Assembly (NCBI RefSeq): GCF_024832785.1
Contig: NZ_CP116615.1
Location: 3,100,001-3,164,000 of the forward strand
Reading direction: 5' to 3'
Length of the DNA stretch: 64,000 bases
Origin: Fontisphaera persica
GTDB taxonomy: Bacteria; Verrucomicrobiota; Verrucomicrobiia; Limisphaerales; Fontisphaeraceae
Below are positions 1 to 8,462 of this stretch, one piece after another. Below the pieces are notes generated by a model. That model was not told the DNA's origin and did no database searches. It was given only the letters and a program-made list of their open reading frames with translations. Position numbers and translations under genes: made by a program. Within the stretch, counting starts at the first letter, position 1, and every line of letters begins with the position of its first letter.

Positions 1-3000
1 CACGTGCCGCCCCACGGTGACGCCTGCCTCAGTGCCGCGGAAGTTGAACCCGTGAAAATAGCCGGTGAGCCGGCCCTGGGCATCCGCGGCAAACAGCGCC
101 ACTTCACCGCCACTGCCACTCCACGTCAGATTGCCGGCCGCGGCCAGAAACTCGCCCTCGTTCAACACAAAATAACCACCGGCGGGGATGACTGTGCCCG
201 GCGGAAATTGGTATTTGAACGGCTGGCCCAAATCATCCGTCAACCACCAACCACTGATATCTGCGGGCGTGGCGCCCACGTTCGCCAGTTCCACCGCGCG
301 CACCTGCCCTGCGGCAGGATGGGCCAGCACTTCATTCACCACTACCGCCGGGAACAAGGGTGGCGCCACATTGGCGCTGCACGGGTTCCCGTTAAAGGCG
401 CCACTGGCCCGCCAGTTGGCGTGGTTATCCCACAAGGAAGCAGGCGCGTTTTCGTCCACCACCACCAGCGAGAAACCATAACCATCAGTGATGGGATACC
501 AGCCGTCCCCATAAGCAAAGCGCAGGAGGGTGCGGCCCGCCGCGTCCACCAGATGGAGCGTCTCGCCTGCGTTGCTGAGCTGGCCGACATACACTCCGGC
601 CACGGGCAGGTTGGTGCCGTAGCGGAGGGCGAAAGCGGCCCGGTCCCTGACAATGACTACCCGTTCACCCGGCGCCAGGGTGCCGTCCGCAAACTGGAAG
701 GTAATACCTTCAATGAAGCGTACGCCCGCCAGTGCCACCGTTTGCGTGCCCACATTGCGCAGCTCCACGTATTCAAACAAGTCTTTGTCCGCGAAGCCGG
801 CGGCCAGCTCCGCCGCCGTGGGCGGGGCGGGATGGTACATCAGCTCTGTAACGCGCAAAGCAGGCAGCTCCGGGGTAAGGAAGTCTGCCTCCAACAGCGC
901 GCTCCACGTGTTATTGACCAGGGCGCGGGCCTTGACCCGGACACTGCCGGTCAGCGGAATGGGGCCGCTGTACGCCAACGCTGTCGGCGCCACCGCGCCG
1001 CCCACCAGGCGCGGGTCGCTGCCGTCCAGGGTGTAATACACCGCCCCGCTGGGATTGTTCAGGCTGATGGCCAGCGGGAAGCCGTTGGTCACATAACCTC
1101 CATGCCGGTTAAAGCTGGGCGCATTGACCGAGGGATACAAACCATCGGCGCGGAGCTGCGCCAACACCGTCTCCGCCCGGGTGGGGAAGATGTTGGCCGG
1201 CACCGCATTGACGGCGCTGACCCACTCGGTTTCCCCGTAGGGCGGCTCACGCGGCGCGGCATCTCCCCACCGCGCCGAGTAGGCGCGAATGGCCTTGGTG
1301 ATTTGATTGGCCTTCTTCCACCAGCGATTCGTGCAGGCGGAAAATGTGAGCGCGCCGCCGTTGAAGAAATGCTTCTGCACATGGTCGGCAAAGCGCAACC
1401 GGTATTCCGGATTGTTCATCAAATCCTCGTGCAGGTACTGCGGATTGGAATAAGTGAAGTTGCCCACATTGGAGCCGCTGATGCCACTCCATGGCCCCGT
1501 GCGGTCCACCTGCCAGCTCGGCGCGCCCAGGGTGTGCTCGCAGTCGCTGTTGAAGAAAATCCAGCCCCTTTCGGGGTTGTTCCGGTTCCGCATGGCAAAC
1601 CAGTTATTGGGCCGGGTGTTGGAAAGGAAGGCGGACAACGTGGCGTCGCCATCGCCGGAGTAAAAAATGCCAATCATGTAATCAATCAGATTGTCCACAT
1701 CCAGCATCACCGGCAGCGCCGGGTCGCGCGTGCCATCCGGCTTGCGTCCCAGAATGCGGAAGTAATTGGAGTTGGAGGGATTCCCCGGCACCGAGCGCAC
1801 CATCACCCAGAGATTGCTCCAGGCGCTTATGTTGCCATCGGTCACCTCGGTCACAAAGTTGCCCACGTGATTGGCGCACTTGACCACATCGTAATCCTCC
1901 TTCCGGCCGCCCAGATAAATCTCGCCATAAGAAGCCTCGGGGCGTTCATCAGTCTCATACAGCCCCCAATACTGGCCGTTGAGATAAAGATGGTAATAGC
2001 GTGAGCGGCGGTAGGGCTGGCCCATCGCCCCCAGGGTTTCCCGGCACCAGACCTCGCGCACCATCGTCTCGTAGAGGCCGTTGTTGCCGGTTTCGCGCGG
2101 CCATGAGTAATTTTGGCTGGTGCGCAAATCAAACGTGTCAAACTCCTGCGCGCCCTCGTTCTCAAACAACGGATAGCGCAGCCGCCCCAAACCATAATCG
2201 CGCCGGAAAAAAACCCGGAAGGAGTGCTTCACAAAATTGGCATTGCGGCTGTAGCCGCCGCGGATGCGCAGGCCGCACGGCGCCTGAAAACGCCCCGGCA
2301 CGGAATTGGTCGGGTCAAGCAACTCAATCGAGCTGGGCCGCTCCCATTCCTCGCCATGCCCATCGGCATTGGCGTAAATGCCGGTCACCGGGTCAAACAA
2401 ATTGGGCAGCTCGGTCACAATCGAAAGGGTGGGTATTTGCGTCAGCGCCTCGCGCCATTGCTGAAGGGTGTATTTGCTGACCACCTCCGGGTCCATGCCG
2501 TAGTCCACCCGGTTGCGCCCCCAACTGGCCGGGAAATATGGCGGCGGACGCCCATCGGACGCTTGATAAATCACGTCGTCAAGAAACAGGTAGGTGTGCG
2601 TGTCCACGTTGGTGGGCTTGTATCCCGCCTTGAACGCCCGCGCCCGCACCACCGTGGTGTTGGTGATGGTCAGCGGTCCCGTGTAGCGCACCCCCTTGCC
2701 CGGAGCAGGCTCATCGCCATTGAAGGAATAATAAATCTCCGCCCCAGGCGTTTCAGTAGTAATGGACAGCATGAAGGGTGCCTGAAAGAAGCCGCGATTG
2801 ACGCTGAACTTGGTATCCGCCACCTGCCCGTAGTAATAGTCCGTGTTGTTAATCGCCCCCGGCGTGGCATCCACCAGCCAGGCATTGCTGGACACCTCGA
2901 TTTGCACCGTCTCCAGCGTCGGCACCATGAGAAAATCACCGTTGGCGGCAGAAACATTTAACGCCTGAATAGCCAGCCAGTTCGTGCCGGGTATCAGGAG

Positions 3001-4407
3001 AGGAATGGCAGAAGAAAGGTCCAACGTTTCTTCCAACCGCGCTGCCGGCAGGGTCCGGTTGGTGACGGCAGTGCTGTTCCAGGCCAGGGAAGCTGGCGCG
3101 TTGGCGCGCGCCACCTCCACCCCGTTCAAATAAGCCACCAGACCATCGTCGTACCGCACGCGCAACCACATACGGTCCACCGGCAGACCCGGCGTATAAA
3201 CAAACGGCAGGCGGATAAAGGCCGAGCCGTTCACCCCCAGCATCCGCGACTGCACATCCGCGCGAATGTAAGGCGCAAAGTCGCTGCCCAGCACACCCTC
3301 CACCACCACCTCGGCCAGCGAAAGCACGTTGGGCTCATCGGCGTTGCCCTGCCCTCCCGTGCCAGATAAATCCGGGTCCGGAATGCGAATGACCCGCACC
3401 ATCCGCCCCAAGGCCGGCTGGCCGTTGAGCGCAGCGATATCCACCGTGAGGGTCATTGGGCCGGAGGGAACGGAGGAAAAAGTGTAGCCGGTATTCTCCG
3501 GGTTGAGCAACGGGGATTGCCAGTTGGTAACCATGCCCGAAGCGTTGGTGGATAAAACCAGGACGCGAATGTCCCGCAACCGCGATTGGCAACAGGAGCT
3601 GCGGTTGTACAACACCACCCGCGAAATGAAAAATTCGTTGGTAAAGGTCACCTGCCAGAACGGCGAGGCATCCGCAGAAGCCGTATGCGTAAAATCATTG
3701 GTACTGCCGTTGAGGGCCAGACTGGCGGAGTACGAGGATAACGTGGTGCTCTGCGAAGCTGTTCCGGTCGGCGCAATATTGGCGGGCACACCGCCGGCCC
3801 GGTTGGTGTCAAAACCCATGGCCATGGGCACGGCACTGGTGAACCACAACCCGGTTGGCACAAAATCCGGGGCCATCCAGTTGCTGTCCCATTGTGCTTC
3901 CGTGGCGGGGATGAGGATTTGCGGCACGGACTGCGCCAACCAGGATTGCACCACCAGCCGCCGCGCCACGCCGTAGGAAACATCTTCCTGTTGGGGAGGA
4001 TAAGCCGGAGTGAAGCCATGCACCACGGCGTTGCCATCGGTCAGCGCTAGAAATTCGCCAGCGGCATCCAGTTGAAAATTGGCATGCAGACGGGCGGCCG
4101 GATTGCGCCGGTTCTTGCCCGAAGCAAACACCAGCAGATAGCCATCCCCTGCCAGGCTCATTTCCGGAAACGCCCACTTGCGCAAATTGGCGGGGTCGTC
4201 CGTGAGAAAATATCCGGCCAGGCTCACGGGGTTGGTGGAGGCGTTGTGAATCTCAATCCAATCCGAAAAATCCCCATCCTCATCCGCCAGCACGCGATTA
4301 TTGCTGGCCATGAATTCGGATATTTCCAAAGGAGCGGCGGCAAGGGAAAACGCGCCTGTGACCCAAATGTAACACAGCGCCCAAAACACAACAGCGAGGC
4401 AGCGCAT
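1..4407 (-). CDS. Secreted lamin-tail / CotH-family surface protein (3' end cut by window)
   Basis: The frame is open from an ATG at 4407 to the window edge, giving at least 1469 residues with no stop. An N-terminal signal peptide (about residues 1-24) precedes a lamin-tail domain (25-140, starting LEISEFMASNN). A discoidin-like stretch (about 210-300), two chitobiase C-terminal-like folds (about 525-595 and 1090-1160), a CotH-kinase-like core (about 780-940, with HLYLNGQYWGLYE and GWIFFNSDCEHTLG) and two more lamin-tail domains (about 1180-1290 and from 1347) follow. Such proteins are common and exported in Verrucomicrobiota and Planctomycetota. A role at the cell surface, possibly with CotH-type phosphotransfer, is inference. 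It lies 61 nt downstream of dus on the same strand and may be cotranscribed. The C-terminus, where a sorting tag might sit, is outside the window. Confidence 0.85.
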   Translation of the reverse strand, partial: MRCLAVVFWALCYIWVTGAFSLAAAPLEISEFMASNNRVLADEDGDFSDWIEIHNASTNPVSLAGYFLTDDPANLRKWAFPEMSLAGDGYLLVFASGKNRRNPAARLHANFQLDAAGEFLALTDGNAVVHGFTPAYPPQQEDVSYGVARRLVVQSWLAQSVPQILIPATEAQWDSNWMAPDFVPTGLWFTSAVPMAMGFDTNRAGGVPANIAPTGTASQSTTLSSYSASLALNGSTNDFTHTASADASPFWQVTFTNEFFISRVVLYNRSSCCQSRLRDIRVLVLSTNASGMVTNWQSPLLNPENTGYTFSSVPSGPMTLTVDIAALNGQPALGRMVRVIRIPDPDLSGTGGQGNADEPNVLSLAEVVVEGVLGSDFAPYIRADVQSRMLGVNGSAFIRLPFVYTPGLPVDRMWLRVRYDDGLVAYLNGVEVARANAPASLAWNSTAVTNRTLPAARLEETLDLSSAIPLLIPGTNWLAIQALNVSAANGDFLMVPTLETVQIEVSSNAWLVDATPGAINNTDYYYGQVADTKFSVNRGFFQAPFMLSITTETPGAEIYYSFNGDEPAPGKGVRYTGPLTITNTTVVRARAFKAGYKPTNVDTHTYLFLDDVIYQASDGRPPPYFPASWGRNRVDYGMDPEVVSKYTLQQWREALTQIPTLSIVTELPNLFDPVTGIYANADGHGEEWERPSSIELLDPTNSVPGRFQAPCGLRIRGGYSRNANFVKHSFRVFFRRDYGLGRLRYPLFENEGAQEFDTFDLRTSQNYSWPRETGNNGLYETMVREVWCRETLGAMGQPYRRSRYYHLYLNGQYWGLYETDERPEASYGEIYLGGRKEDYDVVKCANHVGNFVTEVTDGNISAWSNLWVMVRSVPGNPSNSNYFRILGRKPDGTRDPALPVMLDVDNLIDYMIGIFYSGDGDATLSAFLSNTRPNNWFAMRNRNNPERGWIFFNSDCEHTLGAPSWQVDRTGPWSGISGSNVGNFTYSNPQYLHEDLMNNPEYRLRFADHVQKHFFNGGALTFSACTNRWWKKANQITKAIRAYSARWGDAAPREPPYGETEWVSAVNAVPANIFPTRAETVLAQLRADGLYPSVNAPSFNRHGGYVTNGFPLAISLNNPSGAVYYTLDGSDPRLVGGAVAPTALAYSGPIPLTGSVRVKARALVNNTWSALLEADFLTPELPALRVTELMYHPAPPTAAELAAGFADKDLFEYVELRNVGTQTVALAGVRFIEGITFQFADGTLAPGERVVIVRDRAAFALRYGTNLPVAGVYVGQLSNAGETLHLVDAAGRTLLRFAYGDGWYPITDGYGFSLVVVDENAPASLWDNHANWRASGAFNGNPCSANVAPPLFPAVVVNEVLAHPAAGQVRAVELANVGATPADISGWWLTDDLGQPFKYQFPPGTVIPAGGYFVLNEGEFLAAAGNLTWSGSGGEVALFAADAQGRLTGYFHGFNFRGTEAGVTVGRHV

Positions 4408-4468
4408 AGGTGATGCTTTGAACCTAATTAAGCACCTTCACCTCTGCCGGGCAACAGTTTTCCGCCCT

Positions 4469-5488
4469 TCAATGGTGTGGCACCAGAGCCAGCGGCTGCT
4501 CATGGTCCAGATGGTCGGCGCAAATGCGGAAAAATTCAGCCCGTGTGCGCGCCCGCCGGCTGTCATGTAAAAACGCCTCCGCCCCCGGCAACCCCAGCCC
4601 CACCTGATTGCTGAACTTTTTGAGCGCCTGCACCTGACAGGCCTCGCTGACGTCCGGCGTGGAAAGGGCTTCATCCAGCGCGTGCAAATAAGCCAGCACC
4701 TCGCGGCCCGTGGGCAACGTCACCGCCTGCCCGGCCAGGCGCTCGCGAATCTGCCGGAACAGCCACGGATTGCGAATCGCCCCGCGCCCCAGCATGAGGC
4801 CGCGCGCCCGGGTTTGCTGCAACACCCGCTCCGCGTCGGCCGGACTGAAGATGTTGCCGTTGGCAACGACGGGACACGGCATGGCGGCCGCCGCCGCCGC
4901 AATCAAATCATACCGCACCACCCCGCCGTAGCCGTCGGCCACCGTCCGCCCATGCACCGTCAACATATCCAGCCCATGCCGCGCAAAAATGGGCAACAAC
5001 TTCTCAAACTCCTCCGCACTGGCGAATCCCAGGCGTGTCTTGACCGTGAACGGAATGGTGATGGCCTCGCGCAGCTTGCCCAGAATCATGTCCACCCGCT
5101 CCGGCTCGCGCAACAGTCCGCCCCCCGCGCATTTGCGATAAACCACCGGCGCCGGGCAGCCCAAGTTCAAATCTATGCCAGCCACCGGATGCTGCGCCAG
5201 AACCTGCGCCGTGCGAATCAACGCGGGAATGTCATTCCCAATCATCTGCGCCAGCATGGGCCGCCCGGTCGAATTTTCATCCACACACCGCAAAATGTCC
5301 TTCTCCGGACGCGACGACGCATGCACGCGGAAATACTCCGTCACGTAATAATCCGCCCCCCCATACCGATGCACCAGACGGATAAACGGCAGCGTTGTCA
5401 CATCCTGCATCGGCGCCAGCGCCAGCACCGGCGCGCCGCGCCGCCACAAAGACCGAAAAGAATCCACCGGTGACAGCGTCAGACTCAT
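4469..5488 (-). CDS. dus: tRNA-dihydrouridine synthase (Dus family)
   Basis: This 339-residue FMN enzyme would reduce uridines in the tRNA D-loop with NAD(P)H in the cytoplasm. Visible Dus features are the N-terminal APMQDVT (residues 25-31), NLGCPAP with the catalytic Cys near 111, TVKTRLGF, TVHGRT and the phosphate-binding VVANGNIFS / LMLGRGAIRNPW. An upstream in-frame Met would add 39 residues. I chose the ATG at 5488 because it overlaps the stop of the upstream symporter as ATGA, which indicates translational coupling, and because the extra residues are low complexity. The Dus subfamily cannot be fixed by eye. Confidence 0.92.
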   Translation of the reverse strand: MSLTLSPVDSFRSLWRRGAPVLALAPMQDVTTLPFIRLVHRYGGADYYVTEYFRVHASSRPEKDILRCVDENSTGRPMLAQMIGNDIPALIRTAQVLAQHPVAGIDLNLGCPAPVVYRKCAGGGLLREPERVDMILGKLREAITIPFTVKTRLGFASAEEFEKLLPIFARHGLDMLTVHGRTVADGYGGVVRYDLIAAAAAAMPCPVVANGNIFSPADAERVLQQTRARGLMLGRGAIRNPWLFRQIRERLAGQAVTLPTGREVLAYLHALDEALSTPDVSEACQVQALKKFSNQVGLGLPGAEAFLHDSRRARTRAEFFRICADHLDHEQPLALVPHH

Positions 5489-6960
5489 GCCGCAAGCGAG
5501 GCCCCCGCCGCCGGCGTTCTCAGCCGGGCCAGCCACAAGCCCAGGGCCGTCAGCAGACCATTCACCAACAACAACTCGTTGCTGAACTGGTAACCGGCAA
5601 ACCATCGCGGGCCGTTAACCTCCAACACGTAGCACATCACCGGTGGCAGCAAACAAGCCAGCGGCGTCCACCGATCCTCCACCCGGATGCGGGTGAACAG
5701 ACCAAAGAAAAACAACCCCAACAGCGGCCCATACGTATAATTGGCCAGCTTCAACACCAGCAATATCACCTCGCGGGCATCCAAGGCCTTGAACGTCAAA
5801 ATCACCAGCAACAACAACAGCGCAAAAAACACGTGCACCTGATGCCGCAATCGCGTCTTGAATGCCTCATCCCACTGCGGGCGCCGCTCCATGTCCAGAA
5901 TGTCTATGCAAAAGCTGGTGGTCAACGTGGTGAGCACCGTGTCGGCGCTCGCAAACGTGGCGGACGTCAGCCCAATAATGAACATCAACCCCGCCAGCAG
6001 CCCCAGATGCTGCAGAGCCAGCAACGGAAACAAATGATCCAGATTGGCCGGCTTGGCGATGCCCCGCGCATCAGCATAAGTGTGCAACAACGCCCCCAGA
6101 CACAAAAACGCCAGATTCACAATCATCACAATCACCGCAAACCACCGGATGTTTTTCTGCGCCTCCGGCAGCGTGCGCGCGCTCAAATTACGCTGCATCA
6201 TGTTCTGATCCAGCCCCGTCATGCACACCGCCACCACCATGCCCCCGATAAACTGCTTGGGAAAAAACGTCTTGGCCTGCCAGTCCCAAAAGAAAACCCG
6301 CGAGTACGCCCCCTCCCACAACGCCGCCCACACCCCACCCACCCCCAAATCCATCTGCCGCGCAATCAACACAATCGAAAGAAACAAGCCCAGCAAAAGA
6401 AACGACGACAAAAAGGTGTCCGTCCACACGATCGTTTTAATGCCGCCCTTGAACGTATAGGCCATCATCAACAAAATCATGAACGCCACCGTCGCCGCAA
6501 ACGGCACCCCCCACGCATCCAGCACAAAATATTGAATAACCCCGGCTGTCAAATACAGCCGTGCCGCCGCCCCCAGCAACCGCGACACCAGAAAAAAAGT
6601 CGAACCCACCTTCTGCGTGCGCGGCCCGTACCGCCCAAACAAGTAGCTGTAAATCGAAGTGAGATTCAGCCGGTAATACAGCGGCAACAAAACCCCCGCG
6701 ATGATCAGGTACCCAATCGCATACCCCATCACCATTTGAAAATAACCAAACTGCTGCAGCCCCACCTGCCCCGGCACCGATATGAACGTCACCCCCGACA
6801 ACGACTCCCCAATCAAACCAAAAGCCAGGATGTACCACGGCGACTTGCGTTCGCCGAGAAAATACGCGTGCGCGCCGGCGTGCCGGCCTGTCCGCCAGGC
6901 AATGGTCACCAGCACCACAAAAAACACCCCGATGCAGCCCAATATCAACGCGGGCGTCAT
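5485..6960 (-). CDS. Sodium:solute symporter (SSS family)
   Basis: A hydrophobic protein of about 491 residues with roughly 13 membrane segments and the SSS pattern: an N-terminal helix followed by YFLGERKSPWYILAFGLIGESLSGVTFISVPG, then a sodium-site-like TSATFASADTVLTTLTTSF around residue 335. It should import a small solute with Na+; the substrate is not readable. A TTG nine bases further upstream is an alternative start, and I prefer the ATG at 6960. Its TGA overlaps the dus ATG. Its closest neighbours give no substrate clue. Confidence 0.88.
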   Translation of the reverse strand: MTPALILGCIGVFFVVLVTIAWRTGRHAGAHAYFLGERKSPWYILAFGLIGESLSGVTFISVPGQVGLQQFGYFQMVMGYAIGYLIIAGVLLPLYYRLNLTSIYSYLFGRYGPRTQKVGSTFFLVSRLLGAAARLYLTAGVIQYFVLDAWGVPFAATVAFMILLMMAYTFKGGIKTIVWTDTFLSSFLLLGLFLSIVLIARQMDLGVGGVWAALWEGAYSRVFFWDWQAKTFFPKQFIGGMVVAVCMTGLDQNMMQRNLSARTLPEAQKNIRWFAVIVMIVNLAFLCLGALLHTYADARGIAKPANLDHLFPLLALQHLGLLAGLMFIIGLTSATFASADTVLTTLTTSFCIDILDMERRPQWDEAFKTRLRHQVHVFFALLLLLVILTFKALDAREVILLVLKLANYTYGPLLGLFFFGLFTRIRVEDRWTPLACLLPPVMCYVLEVNGPRWFAGYQFSNELLLVNGLLTALGLWLARLRTPAAGASLAA

Positions 6961-7247
6961 GCCGCGCAATCAAACGGATTCACCGCCCCCCTGCCAAGCA
7001 ATTTATTGCCATTTTATAAATCCCGCGAAAAATGCCCCCCCGCCGCCCCCAAGCTGCACCTCAAACTGAGCAAGTCCAACGGTCAAGAAGGAGGATGATC
7101 TGTCGCCCCTGCGGAGCTCGGACGGGTTGGCCCGGCTGTTTCTACCACCAGGCCGCCCCGCTGGGGCTGTTTATTTCAGGGCTAGTAGCGGTTGGACAAA
7201 TACCAGGTGCGACAGGCCTAGGCCGTTAATGGGGACTCCGCGCCAGC

Positions 7248-7312
7248 CCCTTAGGGACGACCGGTTTATAGAAAACGTCCCCCTCCCAATTATTGAGTCC
7301 CTTAGGGACGAC
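7248..7312. repeat. Two direct copies of CCCTTAGGGACGAC
   Basis: The 14-mer CCCTTAGGGACGAC occurs at 7248-7261 and again at 7299-7312, 51 nt apart. Each copy contains the small palindrome CCCTTAGGG. The sequence after each copy differs. Function unknown. Confidence 0.6.
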
Positions 7313-7323
7313 ATGAAACCAAC

Positions 7324-7397
7324 TCCCCTCTCCCGCCGGCAGAAGGCCCGGGTGAGGGGACCGTTTTCCCCCTTCGTTCCCTTCGTTTCCTTCTGTT
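7324..7397 (-). repeat. Composite extragenic repeat, inverted copy 1
   Basis: The CTTCGTTCCCTTCGTTTCC part (within about 7371-7397) is the exact reverse complement of the segment at about 7628-7656. The match continues imperfectly through the adjacent CCTCTCCC...GGTGAGGGG block. With 7628-7702 it forms an inverted pair about 230 nt apart. Confidence 0.65.
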
Positions 7398-7473
7398 AAA
7401 AATCCGTGTGTTCCTTTACCCCATCGTGGGAAGGGACTATTGTGAAGGTGTGTAGCGCGTTCGTCGGCCCCAT

Positions 7474-7501
7474 GTAGCGCAGGCGTCCCCGCCTGCGCTA
7501 C
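7474..7501. repeat. Perfect palindromic hairpin, GTAGCGCAGGCG arms
   Basis: GTAGCGCAGGCG (7474-7485), loop TCCC, then the exact complement (7490-7501). The arm sequence CGCCTGCGCTAC recurs singly right after it and in the repeat units near 9783, 10265 and 10587. The loop (GGGA on the other strand) is shared with the other hairpins of this region. Confidence 0.75.
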
Positions 7502-7506
7502 GGGGA

Positions 7507-7702
7507 GACGCCTGCGCTACAGACCCTCACCTTGGCTTTCTGCTACGATGGGGTAGAGGTCAAAGGGGTCAGAGCGCGTGAAAGTGGAAACAAGAACCAC
7601 GAACGAACACGAATGAACACGAATGTTGAACAGAAGGAAACGAAGGGAACGAAGGGGAAAAACCGCCCCCTCACCCAAGCCCTCTCCCCGGGGGGAGAGG
7701 GA
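7507..7702 (+). repeat. Composite extragenic repeat, copy A
   Basis: About 196 bp that align with 9769-9965 in the same order: GACGCCTGCGCTACA, then CTCACCTTGGCTTTCTGC, TACGATGGGGT, a run of CACGAA(T/C)GAACACGAATG, GGAAACGAAG, and a CCTCACCC...CCTCTCCCC...GGGGAGAGGG hairpin. No intact frame is shared between the two copies, so this looks like a non-coding element. Confidence 0.7.
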
Positions 7703-7708
7703 GGTTTT

Positions 7709-7825
7709 TTAGCTGCGCTCCTCGGCCAGCCGCTTGAAGGCGTCGTCGTAGCGTTTGGCTTGGGGATGGGGTTTGGCCAACCCCGGCGCGGCTTCCTGCG
7801 GTTGGCTGAGGTTGGCTTTTTTCAT
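7709..7825 (-). pseudogene. Remnant of an IS3-type transposase OrfA N-terminus
   Basis: A 38-codon frame from the ATG at 7825 ends KRYDDAFKRLAEERS and then stops. The KRYDxAFKRxAVE pattern is how many OrfA helix-turn-helix proteins of IS3-like elements begin. Nothing resembling the rest of OrfA or OrfB follows on either strand. It is most likely a truncated relic embedded in the repeat region. The call rests on one short motif. Confidence 0.4.
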
Positions 7826-8000
7826 GTACACGGTGTTTCTACCGCACCCGCCCACCGGGTGTCCATCAAACCGGGGCTAGCCCAGTGTCATGCCTGCGCA
7901 TGACGTCACGCATAGGTGTAAGGAGTCGGAAACAGGCGTCCTAAGCGTCCTAATGCCGACAGCGTGTGGCCGCGCCGGGCGGCGTGCCCTATGCGGCATA

Positions 8001-8462
8001 TCAATTCACATGCAAAGCAGCCTCTCCGTCTCGCTCTATTTTTTCGACCAAGGCTTCTGCTGATTCAACATGCCCATTTCGAACCGCACCTAAGAACAAC
8101 TGCTTCGCTAAGCTTGCATTGGTTCGGCTCCAATGCTGTGTGTGCTCTTCAATCCTGCGAGCAAGTGAATAAATCCTCCCTCCCGAGTAGTAGGCAGAAC
8201 GACGAGACCACGCGCTAAACTCATAGACCGTGCGCCAATCAGGAGTTCCTTGAAGACTCCTCTGGCCGTTAAGCAACTTCAGCGAAGCAAATGTTGTACT
8301 CACCTCACGAGAATAGACCGGCATGAACAACAAACGCGCTTCTATTTTCTCCATACCACTGTCGCAATCGATCAAATAGCACGTCTTGTATGATAAAAAG
8401 CACACTGTCACACCAAGTGTAGCTCCGAGAAATACTAGAACCAAGGCTTTACGCACGGTCAT
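8001..8462 (-). CDS. Small membrane-anchored protein, candidate RHS immunity protein
   Basis: A 153-residue protein with one N-terminal hydrophobic segment (about residues 6-24, signal anchor or uncleaved signal) and a hydrophilic remainder ending in a helical, Ala- and Glu-rich tail. I recognise no family. Its ATG overlaps the stop of the RHS-tip gene (ATGA), so the two are translationally coupled. Immunity genes of polymorphic toxins usually sit exactly there, and an envelope-anchored inhibitor would suit a metallopeptidase toxin. That role is inferred from position only. Base composition is more AT-rich than neighbouring housekeeping genes, as is usual for exchanged RHS tips. Confidence 0.6.
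   Translation of the reverse strand: MTVRKALVLVFLGATLGVTVCFLSYKTCYLIDCDSGMEKIEARLLFMPVYSREVSTTFASLKLLNGQRSLQGTPDWRTVYEFSAWSRRSAYYSGGRIYSLARRIEEHTQHWSRTNASLAKQLFLGAVRNGHVESAEALVEKIERDGEAALHVN

Larger units (their letters stand above)
6961..7708. other. Non-coding, repeat-rich stretch
   Basis: No convincing gene. The open frames here are short and have no recognisable domain. The stretch holds two copies of CCCTTAGGGACGAC, a perfect 12-bp-arm hairpin, and inverted copies of a composite extragenic repeat that recurs near 9769-9965. It looks like accumulated repeat debris at the edge of an accessory island. Confidence 0.6.

Noticed and set aside
4-2004. A 666-codon plus-strand open frame
   Set aside because: It lies antisense to the CotH/lamin-tail gene, has no domain, and mirrors the codon bias of the minus-strand gene.
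5395-7098. A 567-codon plus-strand open frame rich in His, Arg and Gln
   Set aside because: Antisense of the symporter; composition is that expected from the complement of hydrophobic codons.
7532-7903. A 123-codon plus-strand frame over the repeat region
   Set aside because: It translates the CACGAATGAACACGAATG and CCTCTCCCC repeats; copy B does not keep the frame.
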